This document shows positions 43,101 to 56,400 of a DNA stretch of 64,000 bases, piece after piece. A model generated the notes under the pieces. It did not search any database. It was not told where the DNA came from and saw nothing but the letters and a program-made list of their open reading frames with translations. Position numbers and translations under genes: made by a program. The DNA is from Siphonodentalium dalli (taxonomy: Eukaryota > Mollusca > Scaphopoda > Gadilida > Siphonodentaliidae). The stretch is taken from contig CP136066.1 of NCBI GenBank assembly GCA_032622095.1, positions 174,407,164 through 174,471,163 of the forward strand, given 5' to 3'. How positions within the stretch are numbered: the first letter of the stretch is position 1; each line of letters starts with the position of its first letter.

Positions 43101-46100
43101 AATACCGTGTTTGTTTTACACAGTTTAATCTACAACCGAAGGTTTAACAACCTTTGATCATGCATCAGAGAGATTCTGACAACATGATTATACTTAGATG
43201 TTACTAGTACAGGCTATCACTTATCGTGTGGTGACTGCTGAATGAAACTCACTATTACTATCACAATTATTTAACTTGTTCTGAGTTCTGAAATTTCTGG
43301 GTGGGGGCTACCTTTGTGATTGTTATCCACAATCTGGAAGTTTGCTGAAACTTACAGTTTCTGTAACATTAGATTCCTTTTTTGTTAGGAACTGCCGGCA
43401 GTCCGTTATGCATTCCTATTTTTATATTGTTGTATGTTTGGCTACTCATAACACTGAAATTAATGGCTATGTTCGTTCTAATGAACTCACAATTATTATA
43501 ACCTTGACATCGCCGAGAAATGTGCTGGTATTGAATACATTGTGCTCATTAGTCATTACCGGTGGTTTATGGTGCACATTATTAACGTAAAAATTGCATC
43601 AGCCGAGTTGCAATGCAATGAATAGTGCATGGACACAAGGATTACAAAAAATGCCAGTCATATTAAAGATAGGGTAACATCTGGCAGATGTACGTGTGGA
43701 GAGATGAGTAGCCTCTACAAGCCAGCAAATAGTGTCTGTCATTTGCAGAATGAGATCCCCAGAGGGGTGAATTTAGTGATGCTATCCTGCACAGCAGGCC
43801 AGCATCACCAAATTCTCCCTCTGGGGACCTCATTCTGTTTAGGCCTCATCTTCTGCTAAATATCTATAGTCTCAAATTAACATTGTTTTTAGTTACTTGT
43901 ATCCTTCTGGGAAGTTTCTATATCCCCCAATTTGCAGAAGATAAAATGCGTAATCGAGGTGACTAATGGGTGAACTTCAACTTGATCCTAGGTCACACAT
44001 AACAGTTGAGGCCTAAGCAGAATGAGGTCCCCAGAGGGTGAATTTAGTGATGCTATCCCGAACAGCGGGCTAGCATCAATAAATTCACCCTCTGGGGACC
44101 TCATTCTACTTAGGCCTCATCTTCGGAAATTATCGTTATTATCAAATTAACAAGTTTTATAGTTTCTTTAGAAAGTTTCTTTTTTAGTTTAGTTGCTCTA
44201 TATCCCCAAATTGGCAGACAATGCATAATCAAAATGCCTATTGGGTGCACATCACTAGGAACTAAAACCTGCATTTAGGTCTCCCATTGCAGAATGAGGT
44301 CCCAAGAGGATGAATTTAGTGATGCTAGCCTCATGTGTTGGGTAGCATCACTAAATTCACCTTCTGTGGACCTCATTCAGCAAATGACCAGCACTATCTG
44401 TTGAGGTCTGTGGATGACTTTAGCCCTTTACCCAACAGAACGGCCCTGTGGCAATGCATTCTCTTATATATGCGAGTCGACCATAGGTCGCCTCGCATAT
44501 ATAAGAGAATGCATTGGCTTAATATATTAAAAATGATAAAAATGTAAGAATTTTTTTTTTTTAGGCCAATGCATTCTCTTATATATGCGAGGCGACCTAT
44601 GGTCGACTCGCATATATAAGAGAATGCATTGGCACAGGGCATAACTGTAACCATCACAATGAGGTCAATGAACCGGTTCCAATGATATCCATATTTGTAT
44701 GGTGTTATTGAGACAGACCGAAGATATTTTAGGCTGTTGAAGCTTTATTTGGGCGTTTTTGGCCGGTTTGTTGGGTAAAGGGTTAATACAAACATAAAAT
44801 CAATTTATAAGAGTGTATAAATTGGTACCAATATACCCCCATAGAATTTTTATTGAAGTATGACACCATTGCAAAGAATAATGTAAGCAAATCATTTTAT
44901 CTGTAATGAAAATAATCAATTATTTTAATCTTACCCTTTCTGAATTTTCCCCATGTGTTAGTGCAGGCTGTATGGCATAGGTCACTGCAATAAAATAAAA
45001 AGAGTTTAAAGTTCTGAGACGGTTTTATACCATAACTTTACAGTAATATGTTTTCACTCTGATCTTTGAAGGAAACAGATACTTTTAATATTCATTCCTT
45101 TTTTATATATTTTGAGTATACGAGGTGCTATAAATTAATTGCTTCAAAATTTGCATGAGTCCCTGTAAATTGTTAGGTAAAATATTATAAATATATTCGG
45201 ATGAGGATCCAGATAAAAAATAGCTCAAATTGTTATTATACTCGGTAGAACAGAAGCGTGGGCAGACAGCAGGACAGATTAAAAATTTTGACACAGTGAT
45301 GAAAAGTGTGGTAAATTATAAATCACAAAATCTTCAACGTAGATATCTGTAGATATCATCTCCGCCTGACTACTGATATATTATATGAAGCTTGAAATTA
45401 CCAATGTCAGCTTAAAGACACTTCTTTGTTTCAAATTTGTCTGGCTTAAAGTCATGAAAAAAAATTTCAAAATGAAATTCCATAACAGATCTTAACTCAC
45501 TGGATAAAGACACATTCTGCGTGAATTCTCCCTTGACAAACGGACAGGATGGTGAATGTCTCTCATGCTCTGACCTGAATGAAATGAAAATAGATATATT
45601 TTTAAAACAGTAACTTACCTCTTTGGTGTCAGGTCTGATCAAATCAAATCAAATAGTTTAATTACATAGCATGGTTTAATGATTCTTGTTTTGTTTCAAT
45701 GCTTTATTCTCTCATCCAAGTAAATACATTACATACATTATGTATTACATACATTATGGATATTTAATATATAAAAATAAAAAAAAGGCAAAACAAAAAA
45801 GGGTTTTGATTCTCAGGTATAGCCGTGTCCAAAAAAAAAATGGCCTGCGTTGGACCATTTTATTCCGATTTTGAATTCTCACGTAGTTGTAAACCGGTAT
45901 CACGAAAATAGGAAACTGTCACACGGAAATTAGTTATGTTTCAAATCTCGAATGGGAGCTACATGTAAATACAAAGGTGTATGTGTGGGTATTCAACAAA
46001 AGATCATAGGTAATGATAATTATCAGGTATATTGTCACCACAGGCTGTGCATACCCACAAGTTTCTTGGTAAATTGTGTTGAATATTTCGATCTGCGGTC

Positions 46101-47422
46101 AGCACATATTCGGGAACGGAAACCTGAACACAATAAAAACTCAGTTTGACAATCGGTGTATATTGCCCATGTTTTTTAAGTTTTATTACCAATAAATTAG
46201 CAATATTGACCATCATCCATTGTATGTACATATACTTTCTCTAAATAGTCGGCAGAATAATTTAACCAAGACTTTCCACGATAGTTTGGAAGATCACTTT
46301 ATCTTTACATTTCGTCTGTATTTACGCTTATTTTTATATGAATCGGATATGTAGTTCTGGTGTTGTTAAAATGATTGTGCTGATATTAAAATAATATCAA
46401 TATACATATCATTCTAGGTAATCCCTATATGATGAACAGGTAGTACAATGTCATAATTTATATCAGATTAAATTAGTTTATATCCATTACAAAGTTCTCT
46501 CTACATTTTCTGGACCTGGGAAGGTACAACAACCAATACTTACTATGCCGGTCTATGGGCAGGAAACAATTAAAAAAACAAAAAATCCTTTCACCCGCAT
46601 TGATTTAAAAAATAAATTGCCTGAGAATTAAATTTTTGTTTGTTGGCCTAACGTTCTTTTACACAACACAATCAAGCCTGGATATAGTGCATCAGACATT
46701 TGCAGAATGACGTCCCCAGAGGGTGAATTTAGTGACACTATCCCCGACGGTGGGCTAGCATCACCAAATTCACACTCTGGCAACCTCATTCTGCTTTGGC
46801 CTCTGACTACTGATATGGGAGACCTAGGATCAGATTGAAGTTTCCCAGTTGAAGTTGGTGATATTCACCTATTTGACAAGATGAGGCCTAAGCAGAATGA
46901 GGTACCCAGAGGGTGAATTTGGTGATGCTAGCTCGCTGCATAGATTCACCCTCTGGAGACCTCATTCTGCAAATGTCAGACACTGTATCCAGAACACAAT
47001 GAGAAATAGTAGTGCTAAATTTTAACAGCAATATAAGTTTGATGCCCACCGGGTTTCCTAGCATGCCCACCATCAGGGTTTGCGCTGTCGGTAGCCAAAT
47101 TAGCCAATGGCCAATCTTTTTCGAATTTGACTAATAAAAATTTCATTTGGCTAAACTTTTGGATAAAAGTTTTTTGTTATCCCAAATGGAGATGTAAAGC
47201 ATGGAGTCGGAAAGCTAACTAAACAAGACAGTCAAAGACTGTGGGGTCGCTCACCAGACTGCAAAGATTGATAAGACTGGGACTCTGGAGACAACAACAG
47301 TCAAAACTTTTCATAATCACTTTAAAAGAATTAGATCTAAACAGGATATGTGGCTACAGTGGCTTCATGTATGTAGATCAGTGAATATCTACCTTTAAAT
47401 TACCAACTGTACACTACTGATC

Positions 47423-47455
<33 letters not shown>

Positions 47456-50400
47456 AGATTAATCAGTCAGGTAGTTCCAAGATGGATGTTTTAATGAATT
47501 TTGTATTTTAATGATTTTATTAGACACAAAAGTCTTAAGTCCCCATAGCCCCGTCATTTCTTAACGGGTTGACCTCATCTCATGTTAACAAATCTGAATC
47601 TCAGTCACTGAAGGATCCTCCATATGATATGTAAGCTAAATAGTTCAACCTCTCTTGAGAAGACATTTTAAGTATTACTTTTGAGACATACAGTTATGTC
47701 CCTGTTCCCACCCTATTTAACCTGGTGACCCCATCTGAATAAATTTGAATCCCAGACACCAAAGAACCCTTCATACTAAATATCAGTAAAATAAACCTGA
47801 TGGCCCGTGTGAAGGAAGCATATCAAGAGGAAAACTGTCCTTTGCTTGGCCCCTATTTGACCAGGTGACCCCATTTGAACAAATCTGAACTACAGTCACC
47901 AAAGGACCCTTCATACCAAATATGAACCCATTCAACCTGATGGTACATGGGAAGTCGTTTATAAGAATTACTATGGAGGGCAAGAGTTATGGCCCTGGCT
48001 TCACAACCATTTGACAGAGTGACCTCATTTGAACAAATCTGAAAGTGAGTCACCTAGGGAACATCCACACCAAATATGAACCCATTCAGTCTTATGATCT
48101 AGAGAAGATGTTCAAAGAATTGTTGACAGATGGATGCACGGACAGACAGATGAACAGGTTACAGATGAGAAGTGATGATTATAGCTTCGTCTCAGGTGAG
48201 CTTCAAAATTACATTTCATTGAACAAATCTGTCAATCACCCCCCCCCCCCCCCCCCAACACTGTGGGGACATCCCTGGGAGAATATGATATACATGATTT
48301 ATTTGAATGCCTAACTACATTAGCTTAACAAAATTCCCATGACCTTGAAAGCCAGTGCATTCTCTGGGATTAAATTCCATTCATGAAACCACTATCAGCC
48401 AGCAGTATGTCTTGAGGACAGGTGTTGACATTTAGATAATTAGGTTTTAATGACTGCACAAACAGCTTTGCTTTACTCCTACAGCTGTGATAAAAACAAG
48501 GATTTTAATGGGGTGAACTAGGCAGAGATAATATGGTATGGTACAGCATGGTGTGACAGGGACAGAAGGTGGGGTGGGGGAGGGTTGGATGGGGTAGCTG
48601 TGATGTGTCTAAAAAACAAAATCAAAGGTCAAAATGCAAAAACAAATAATTTTTTTAGAGTTATGTCCCTGGCTCTGCCCCTATTTGACCCAGTGACCCA
48701 TTTGAACAAATCTGAACCCCAGTCACCCAAGGTCCCTCCGTACCAAATATAAGATAAATCGGTCCAGTATTTTTTTTAGAAGAAGTCATTCTAAGAATTA
48801 CTATGAGTTATGGCCCTGGTTTCTCAACTAATTAACCGGGTGACCTCATTTGAACAAATCTGAACACCAGTCACCCAAGGACCCTCCATACCAAATATTA
48901 GCTAAATCGGCCCAATGGTTCTGGACAAGAAGTCGTAAGAATTACTATGGAGGAATAGAGTTATGGCCCTGGTTTCACAACTATTTGACCCAGTGACCTC
49001 ATTTGAACAAATCTGAATGAGAGTCACCTAGGGAACATCCACACCAAATATGAACCAATTCGGTCTTACGGTTCCAGAGGAGAAGATGTTCAAAGAATTG
49101 TTGACGGATGGACGGACGGATGGACGGACGAGAAGTGATGACTATAGCTCCACCGGAGTCTTCGTCTCAGGTGAGCTAAAAAGCACTGAATAGATCGACA
49201 TTCAAGACGAAATTAGGCGATGAAAGTATTTTGTACCACGGAAATATCGTACCGTAACGCTGGCGTTGATTGAATTGTGATGGCTGTACAAAGGGAACAT
49301 TACACATTGTAACTGCACATAATCAAACTTCACGAGACAGCAAAAGGTAAGCTCTAACAATTAACCAGCCTAATCGTCAAAACACTTAAGTTGTATACTG
49401 GTTATGTATTTTTTGTTGATTAGGCAGTCTGTAAGATAATTTAGATAAATTACCTAAATGCTTTGTTCCTTACAGACGGGCAGTTCTTAACTCAATGGTT
49501 ACGTAATGTGTCATTAACTGCGTCCCGTCTAATAACCTGGCTTCACACCATAAAAGGTTTGAATACAATAGATATTAAACAGTTATCACCTTACTATAAT
49601 AAGCAATAGTTAGCGACCGTCGTGGTGTCATCGACATTACAGTTATTACAATTGGTTTAGCGGAGTTGTGTGATTATAATTATATAGAATTTTAGTTTCA
49701 TGTTTGCGATAGCCGTATTCTATATTAATGTTTTATGAATTTATCTGCCTGTGTGATATATAATATTGTTTTTAAAGTTGTTTTTGTGTTGTTTTAATTA
49801 TGTTTTTATTCTGAGTAACAAATAAAGTTTAAAACAGAAAATGAGGATTCAATTTGGCCAAAGTTGTTTTTAATTTGGCCAAAAACCATTTGGACAAAGT
49901 TTTTTTCATTTGGCTAATAAAATTTTCATTTGGCTAAATTTTTGGCCACAAGATTTTTCGGTCCAGCGCGAACACTGCCCACCATGCTCACCGGGTTTCC
50001 TAGGTAAGTGAATGATGACTATAGTAGTAAACTGCAGTATTCTGTTCAATTGCACTACAATTTGTGTTTGTTGAGCCAGGCCACTTGTAGTCAGGGACCA
50101 GCCTAGAGGTTTCAACTTGTTATCAGGGAGAAGTAACAATGGCTGAACATTACCCTTCTATGATCAATAAGTAATTATACAATGCAAGAGCCCATTTATA
50201 GAACTGTTATAGTGAGTGAGAACACCATAATAATCAGTAAATATACTGTTGGGACATAGGCATACTGGTATATGAGAGAGGTCACTTCTCCCTGGGATTA
50301 AAACAGGGAGAAGTGGAACATTTTAGGGAGAAGATGTCTCCCAAGTCTCCCTCTAGACTGGTACCTGCTTGTAGTGTGATAGCTTTGTTATACCTAGAGG

Positions 50401-53400
50401 AGTGAAATCGGCACTGGGATAAAGGTTGTCAAAGAGTTTAGAGATTCTGGAGATAAATTATCTATTACTATTATGATTTAACACATAATATTCCTATGCA
50501 ATCGTGTTACATGGATGATGAAAAGCAAATTGTTTGGCTGAAGAAATATAATCAGACATGCATACACTCTGGAATAATATTTACCATGGTTCATCAGTTG
50601 GCTCCCAGCATACCAGGCAAACACTACATGTGAAGCACAGCGCTCTATCATCTCCTGTGGATGTTGGTTGGTGGTAAAATCCAGCCTGAGCCATTGGATC
50701 TGGTAAAGCCCATCTACAAATCATAAGAAGTTCAATTAACATAATGTTGTCAGAGTTATGGAATGCTAACCAAATTAAGTACAGCATAGACATAATGCAA
50801 ATAAATTCTACTTTATATTTTTATTTTTTGTGCACATCATGGATCATGGTACATGTAGTTCCCTTGTCTATAAATTGACACCTCTCCATTATAACATGTG
50901 ATCCTATATTTCCTCCAGTGCCTTTCAATTGTTCAGGAGTTACAAATAGTTGACCAGACTATGATAATCAGCTAATCATTTTCTTGTTGTCATCTACCTA
51001 ATGTTCTATGTCACTATATGTACACATGACAGTCAATCACCGCACAATACACAGAGATATGTTAAAAGTTCATGTATTTTCCATTTGCAAAACATTTATA
51101 ATTTTTATGTTCTTTTTTTTGTTGTCATAATATCAACAAGAGCATCGCTAGGGCGTGGCAAAATACGCCCTTCAGCTATTTCGAATTGTACTACCGCAAA
51201 ATAAAATAATACTTTGGGCTTACATTTGAAGAATATCTGATATACCCCTAATTTCAATGCCAAAATGCGGTCAAATTCTAAGTCGAAAAATTACTGTAAC
51301 TCATGTGAAAATAATTAGACAGGACCTACATTCGAACTTGGCCTGTAGTTTTAGCCGGGAAATACACATACCAGCTTTGGTTCAGATCAAATAATCAAAA
51401 CTGGAGTTATCGGTCGGAAACCGAAATGTTATGAAATTGGTCAAAATCTAAGTCGAAATCCAAACTGGAGTTATCGGTCGGAAACCAAAAATGTTAACAG
51501 ATGGTCAAATTCTAAGTCGAAAAAGGGCCGTAACTCATGTAAAAATAATTGGACGGAACCCATATTCGAACTTGGCCTGTAGTTTTAGCTGGGAAATACA
51601 CATACCAACTTTGGTTCAGATCAAATAATCCAAACTGGAGTTATCGGTCGGAAACCAAAAATATTAACAGACGGTCAAATTCTAAGTCGAAAAAGGGCCG
51701 TAACTCAGGGGGGTGGAAAAAAAGTTTTTTCCGGGCACATATGCCGGGGTGGGTGGTCGATAGGACCAACAAACAATTTTTTCCGCAACTCAAAAATATT
51801 TTTCCTCCAAGTCTTTTTGACTGTTTTTGCAATGAGTTTGGCTTAATTCACATCTATATGTCAATATTAACATAAATGACAAATTTCATGATGATCAGAC
51901 AAAGAGTATAGCCGGTAGCCCATGATAATGGATTGAATTTTGAAATCCAAGATGGCTGCTGGTGGCCATGTTTTTTTTGACCGAACAACCCCAAAATGAC
52001 TTGTTCCTATTTACATGTCAATGTTCACATCCATGACTAATAGTATACACATAAATTCATATACAACTGTTTACAGTGAAATTCCCCCCGCAAATCTCTG
52101 TTTTAGCGCGACAGACGGATGGACTGATAACATAATACGACCTTTTTTCAAAAAGGACGTATAAAAATCTAACTAAAACACCCAAAGTGGGCCATTTATT
52201 TCAATGCGGCGGTGTCTGAGACTCAATATTAATGATATAGAAATAAAAACTATGTTTATCTGACTGTCTCCTTGTAAAATCTCAAGTGCCTATGAATGGC
52301 GAATAGTCCATGCCAACAGGCCTGAAAATTTTACCGTTCAGTTCGCCAGGAGGTTATCTAAAATGAAAATCCCGCAAACAAAAAACAAGTTTAATATCGG
52401 ACTCGCGATAACTGATTATCACCTTAATTTTTGCTCAATCAAGACCCAAATTGACATTCAAAATTATTCTGAGTTCAATGAATTGTCCATCTGTTGTTAA
52501 TAAATACCAGTTGTAGTGTTAACAGTTTGTGTAACTCATCTGCTAACCTATGGTATGGGTTACCTAAGCACATACAAGGCAAACGAATAATAGGTTAAAA
52601 CACATAATTTTGACATCTGCAGGCCTGTGCCAATGTATACTTTTGGAAGTTAATGGGAGGATACATTCGGGATTATGTCAATGAAGTACAACAAATAACT
52701 CAAGTCAAAATACTCACTTATAATTCATATGAGGCCATTTCTTGAATGTCTCTCTTCTGGCAGCTTCGCTATACATAAGAGACCTGTCAACCAGTGAGTT
52801 TAAATGCTGGTACCCGCTCGCTTGGCTGTTAGGTAGGAGATATCCCAGCCTGTCGACGACAGATGAGGCCACTGCCAGCCCAGCACCAGAGTTAGATGAC
52901 GAGTGGGCGCCAGTCCGTTTCAACTCCAGAATTAGATTGTTACAAACTGTCTTCACAGCTGTGTGGGGGAGGCTGATGCACACAGTTGCCCACTGTTAAA
53001 AAAATCAACAATACAGATTAAACTTAGCTAATAATAATAGAGGATATCTAGAGTTTTTTTGGGGTGGATACAACAAATTATCTCATGAGAGACAAATGCT
53101 TATGCCGTGAGCGAAAATAAACACTTGTCTCGGTCACAATTAAGATTATTTTTTCTATCCACTCAAAAACTCTAGATTTTCTTTTTATTATAGGCATTTC
53201 CAAAGAAATTCAACATTTACAACAATAAATTTCTCATAATCACCTTCAATCGATGTAACAAAGCCAATATCTGATCAATGTCCACTTACTCAGTCTTATT
53301 TCAGTGCACACCACAGACCTCATTAATCAGATATGACATTTTTTCCCAGAACAGCCTGTTATCGAACTATGCGAATATCGCTTCAATTTGCCCTTAAACT

Positions 53401-56400
53401 GAGTAATATCATTTTACGACATCACCAATCCGAGTTATAATGTTTTACAGCATGCTGCAAATCTACTTCACTGTTAAATTAATGTGTAGATATCAATTTT
53501 TTATGTCAGTCATTTGAAAGAGTTGTCAGTTACTAAGATGTGATATAATTAACAAATAGGGCATTATTTGGTTGGTTTGATATTAGGCCCAATATCAGCC
53601 CGAGGTAACCTCATATATGAGTTTACCGAGTGCTGTTACTAATCAAGTAATATCCACTAAATTTTAATCGATTCATTTCCTCATAAGTATGGAGAATTTA
53701 AACACAAATAAGTTTTAACACTTTACCCAACAAAACGGCCAAATAAAGCTTCAACAGCCTAAAATATCTTCGGTCTGTCTCAATAGAACCATACAAATAT
53801 GGATATCATTGGAACCGGCTCCTTGACCACAGTGTGATGGTTACAGTTATGCCCTGTGCCAATGCATTCTCTTATATATGCGAGTCAACCATAGGTCGCC
53901 TCGCATATATAAGAGAATGCATTGGCCTAAAAAAAATCTTTGTTTAACACTTTTTACCATTTTTTCTTACATTCTTTAACAATTTTATAATTTTTAATGT
54001 GTTAAGCCAATGCATTCTCTTATATATGCGAGGCGACCTATGGTCGACTCGCATATATAAGAGAATGCATTGGCACAGGGCCCTTCTGTTGGGTAAAGGG
54101 TTAAAGGGGCAAACCTCCATCTAAAATCATCAGACTGTGACCATACCGGTATGCCTGCGTCTTCTCAAGTAAAAACCACGTACCAAATATTAAGAAATTC
54201 TGTTGAAAATATTTCAACTTTATCATCCGGACAACCCAAAAACTCTAAGTAAGGGGCATACTGGTAACTCCGTCAAAATTCATCGGCCTGCAACCATGAC
54301 CTCAATAATGTGATGGTTATTCCTCATACCAAGTTTCTTTTCAATTTGATAATGTGAACTGCAGATAACGTCGAGACAAGGAATGGGACAGACACACGCA
54401 CGCCCCGAAGGATGGACGCACAAACGGACTGATGCGGCTGATTACAATAGTCCTCCAAAAATTTCGGGGGACAATGACCAGTCCTTCGCAAGAGGTAAAC
54501 ACAGCAGCCCTGGCAATTCAGATTTGTTTGCTACGGCAGTAGAATGCCGTAGCCAATTTGATGTGCTTCGGCAGTGACTACGGCATTTTTACATCCTGTC
54601 AAAAAATGTGGCTTAATTGCTGTTTTGTCAAAATTTGCATGACTAATCATAAAACGTTTACAAGAAAATGTGTACTATTTATTTCTTCCCTGGAATATAT
54701 AAATGGTATATGTAATACCCACTAACAGTAACAAGAAACACGTCCGTGGGATCGAATGACAATTGAATGACAGAACCTGCCATGCTTCTCAGGGAAATTA
54801 AATCATAGTTTCTTGAATGACGTCGCCTCACAAAGAGTCAACTGCAAGGCTAGTTCTGACCGAATTATGGAATTTGCCATACAGTATTCAAACAGTATAA
54901 CTGTATTTGATATTTTGTCAAACAAAAAATATTTAAATTTTTAACTTAATTTGTAACAAACGCAATATGCAGCCGCGCATGCATTGATGAAAATATAGCA
55001 AGAATCTAACACAGCCACCAGCGCCGTTACCTTTGAGAATTAGAGTGGTCTCCCATTGATAACATCTGAATGACTGTCACTGAGTGACTGATTGTTTGAG
55101 AAGACCCCGCCTTCTCCCAATTTGAAACGAATCGGCTCACTCGATTGGTTAAATACAATTGTCTGTCATCGTGATCACTAGACTTTCATGTCAGCAGCTG
55201 TCTGACCTATTTCCATCAATCAAACTTGTACTTCTATAACCACGTGCCCTTGTGTATATTTGTCGACGATGCGACAGTCAATCAAGAGTAACCGACATCA
55301 CTCATTCAAGTCTTTGACACATTGTGATCAATTCGCACGTGCGTACTACTTGTTTGCTACACGGTTTCACACATGTTGCCAGACTGGCTCCAATGCTACT
55401 CTGTGACTAAAATGTTGTGTATGTATCGAGTGTAAGTTAACTTTCTTGGAAAGCGCGGGGCACTTTCAAAGAAGGCGACATTGTTGATTATCCGGGATTG
55501 TTGGATTGACACAGGGCGGATAATATAACTTGGATTCAATTTCGTTTTGAATTTGTCACTTACTTTGAGTTCGCGGTAGGTGTTGGCTATCTGCTCCTTG
55601 ACTGTTTTAACAGTTATTTCTTTTGTCATGCATGAATTTGACCATGGATAAGAGGAAATTCAACTCCCGTTTTTGTAGTTTGACTTTTTATTGTTTTAAC
55701 ACAATTCACTTTCAATCTTTGGAGGAATATTCAACTATTTCAACACCATACATGGCAGTGCCGGTTCAGCAATCCGCTACGGCAGTGTACTGCCGTAGTC
55801 GGAGCCGTTTACTTCAGCAAATCGCTTCGGCATTGCCGAATGCCGTAGCCAAATGCGAGGGCTGAACACAGTGAAAGCACTTATTTGCTCTCACAATTCT
55901 GAAGATGTGTGTAATTGCGCCCTTAATATAATCGTGAGTTCGGTTTTACTCAAACAAAATGTCATTGTGGGATAGACATATGTGACCCGCCATATCAAAT
56001 CCAGTCGTAAGTCGGGATTTTTTACCCTGTGCCAATGCATTCTCTTATATATGCGAGTCGACCATAGGTCGCCTCGCATATATAAGAGAATGCATTGGCC
56101 TAACAATTATTTATATTTTTTTTTAAATAAATGTTTCTTACAATTTTTAGGACATAAAATAAAAAACATCCATTACCCTGCAGGGAGCCCCACACATATA
56201 TAGAAGCATATAGAAGAGTGTCGTCTGCTCATGTTTGTCTGGGGCTCTGTATGGGTGAAATTATAAAATTGTTAAAGAATACAAGAAAAAATTATTAAAA
56301 TTGTAAAAGAATGTTAGGCCAATGCATTCTCTTATATATGCGAGGCGACCTATGGTCGACTCGCATATATAAGAGAATGCATTGGCACAGAGTAAAAAAA

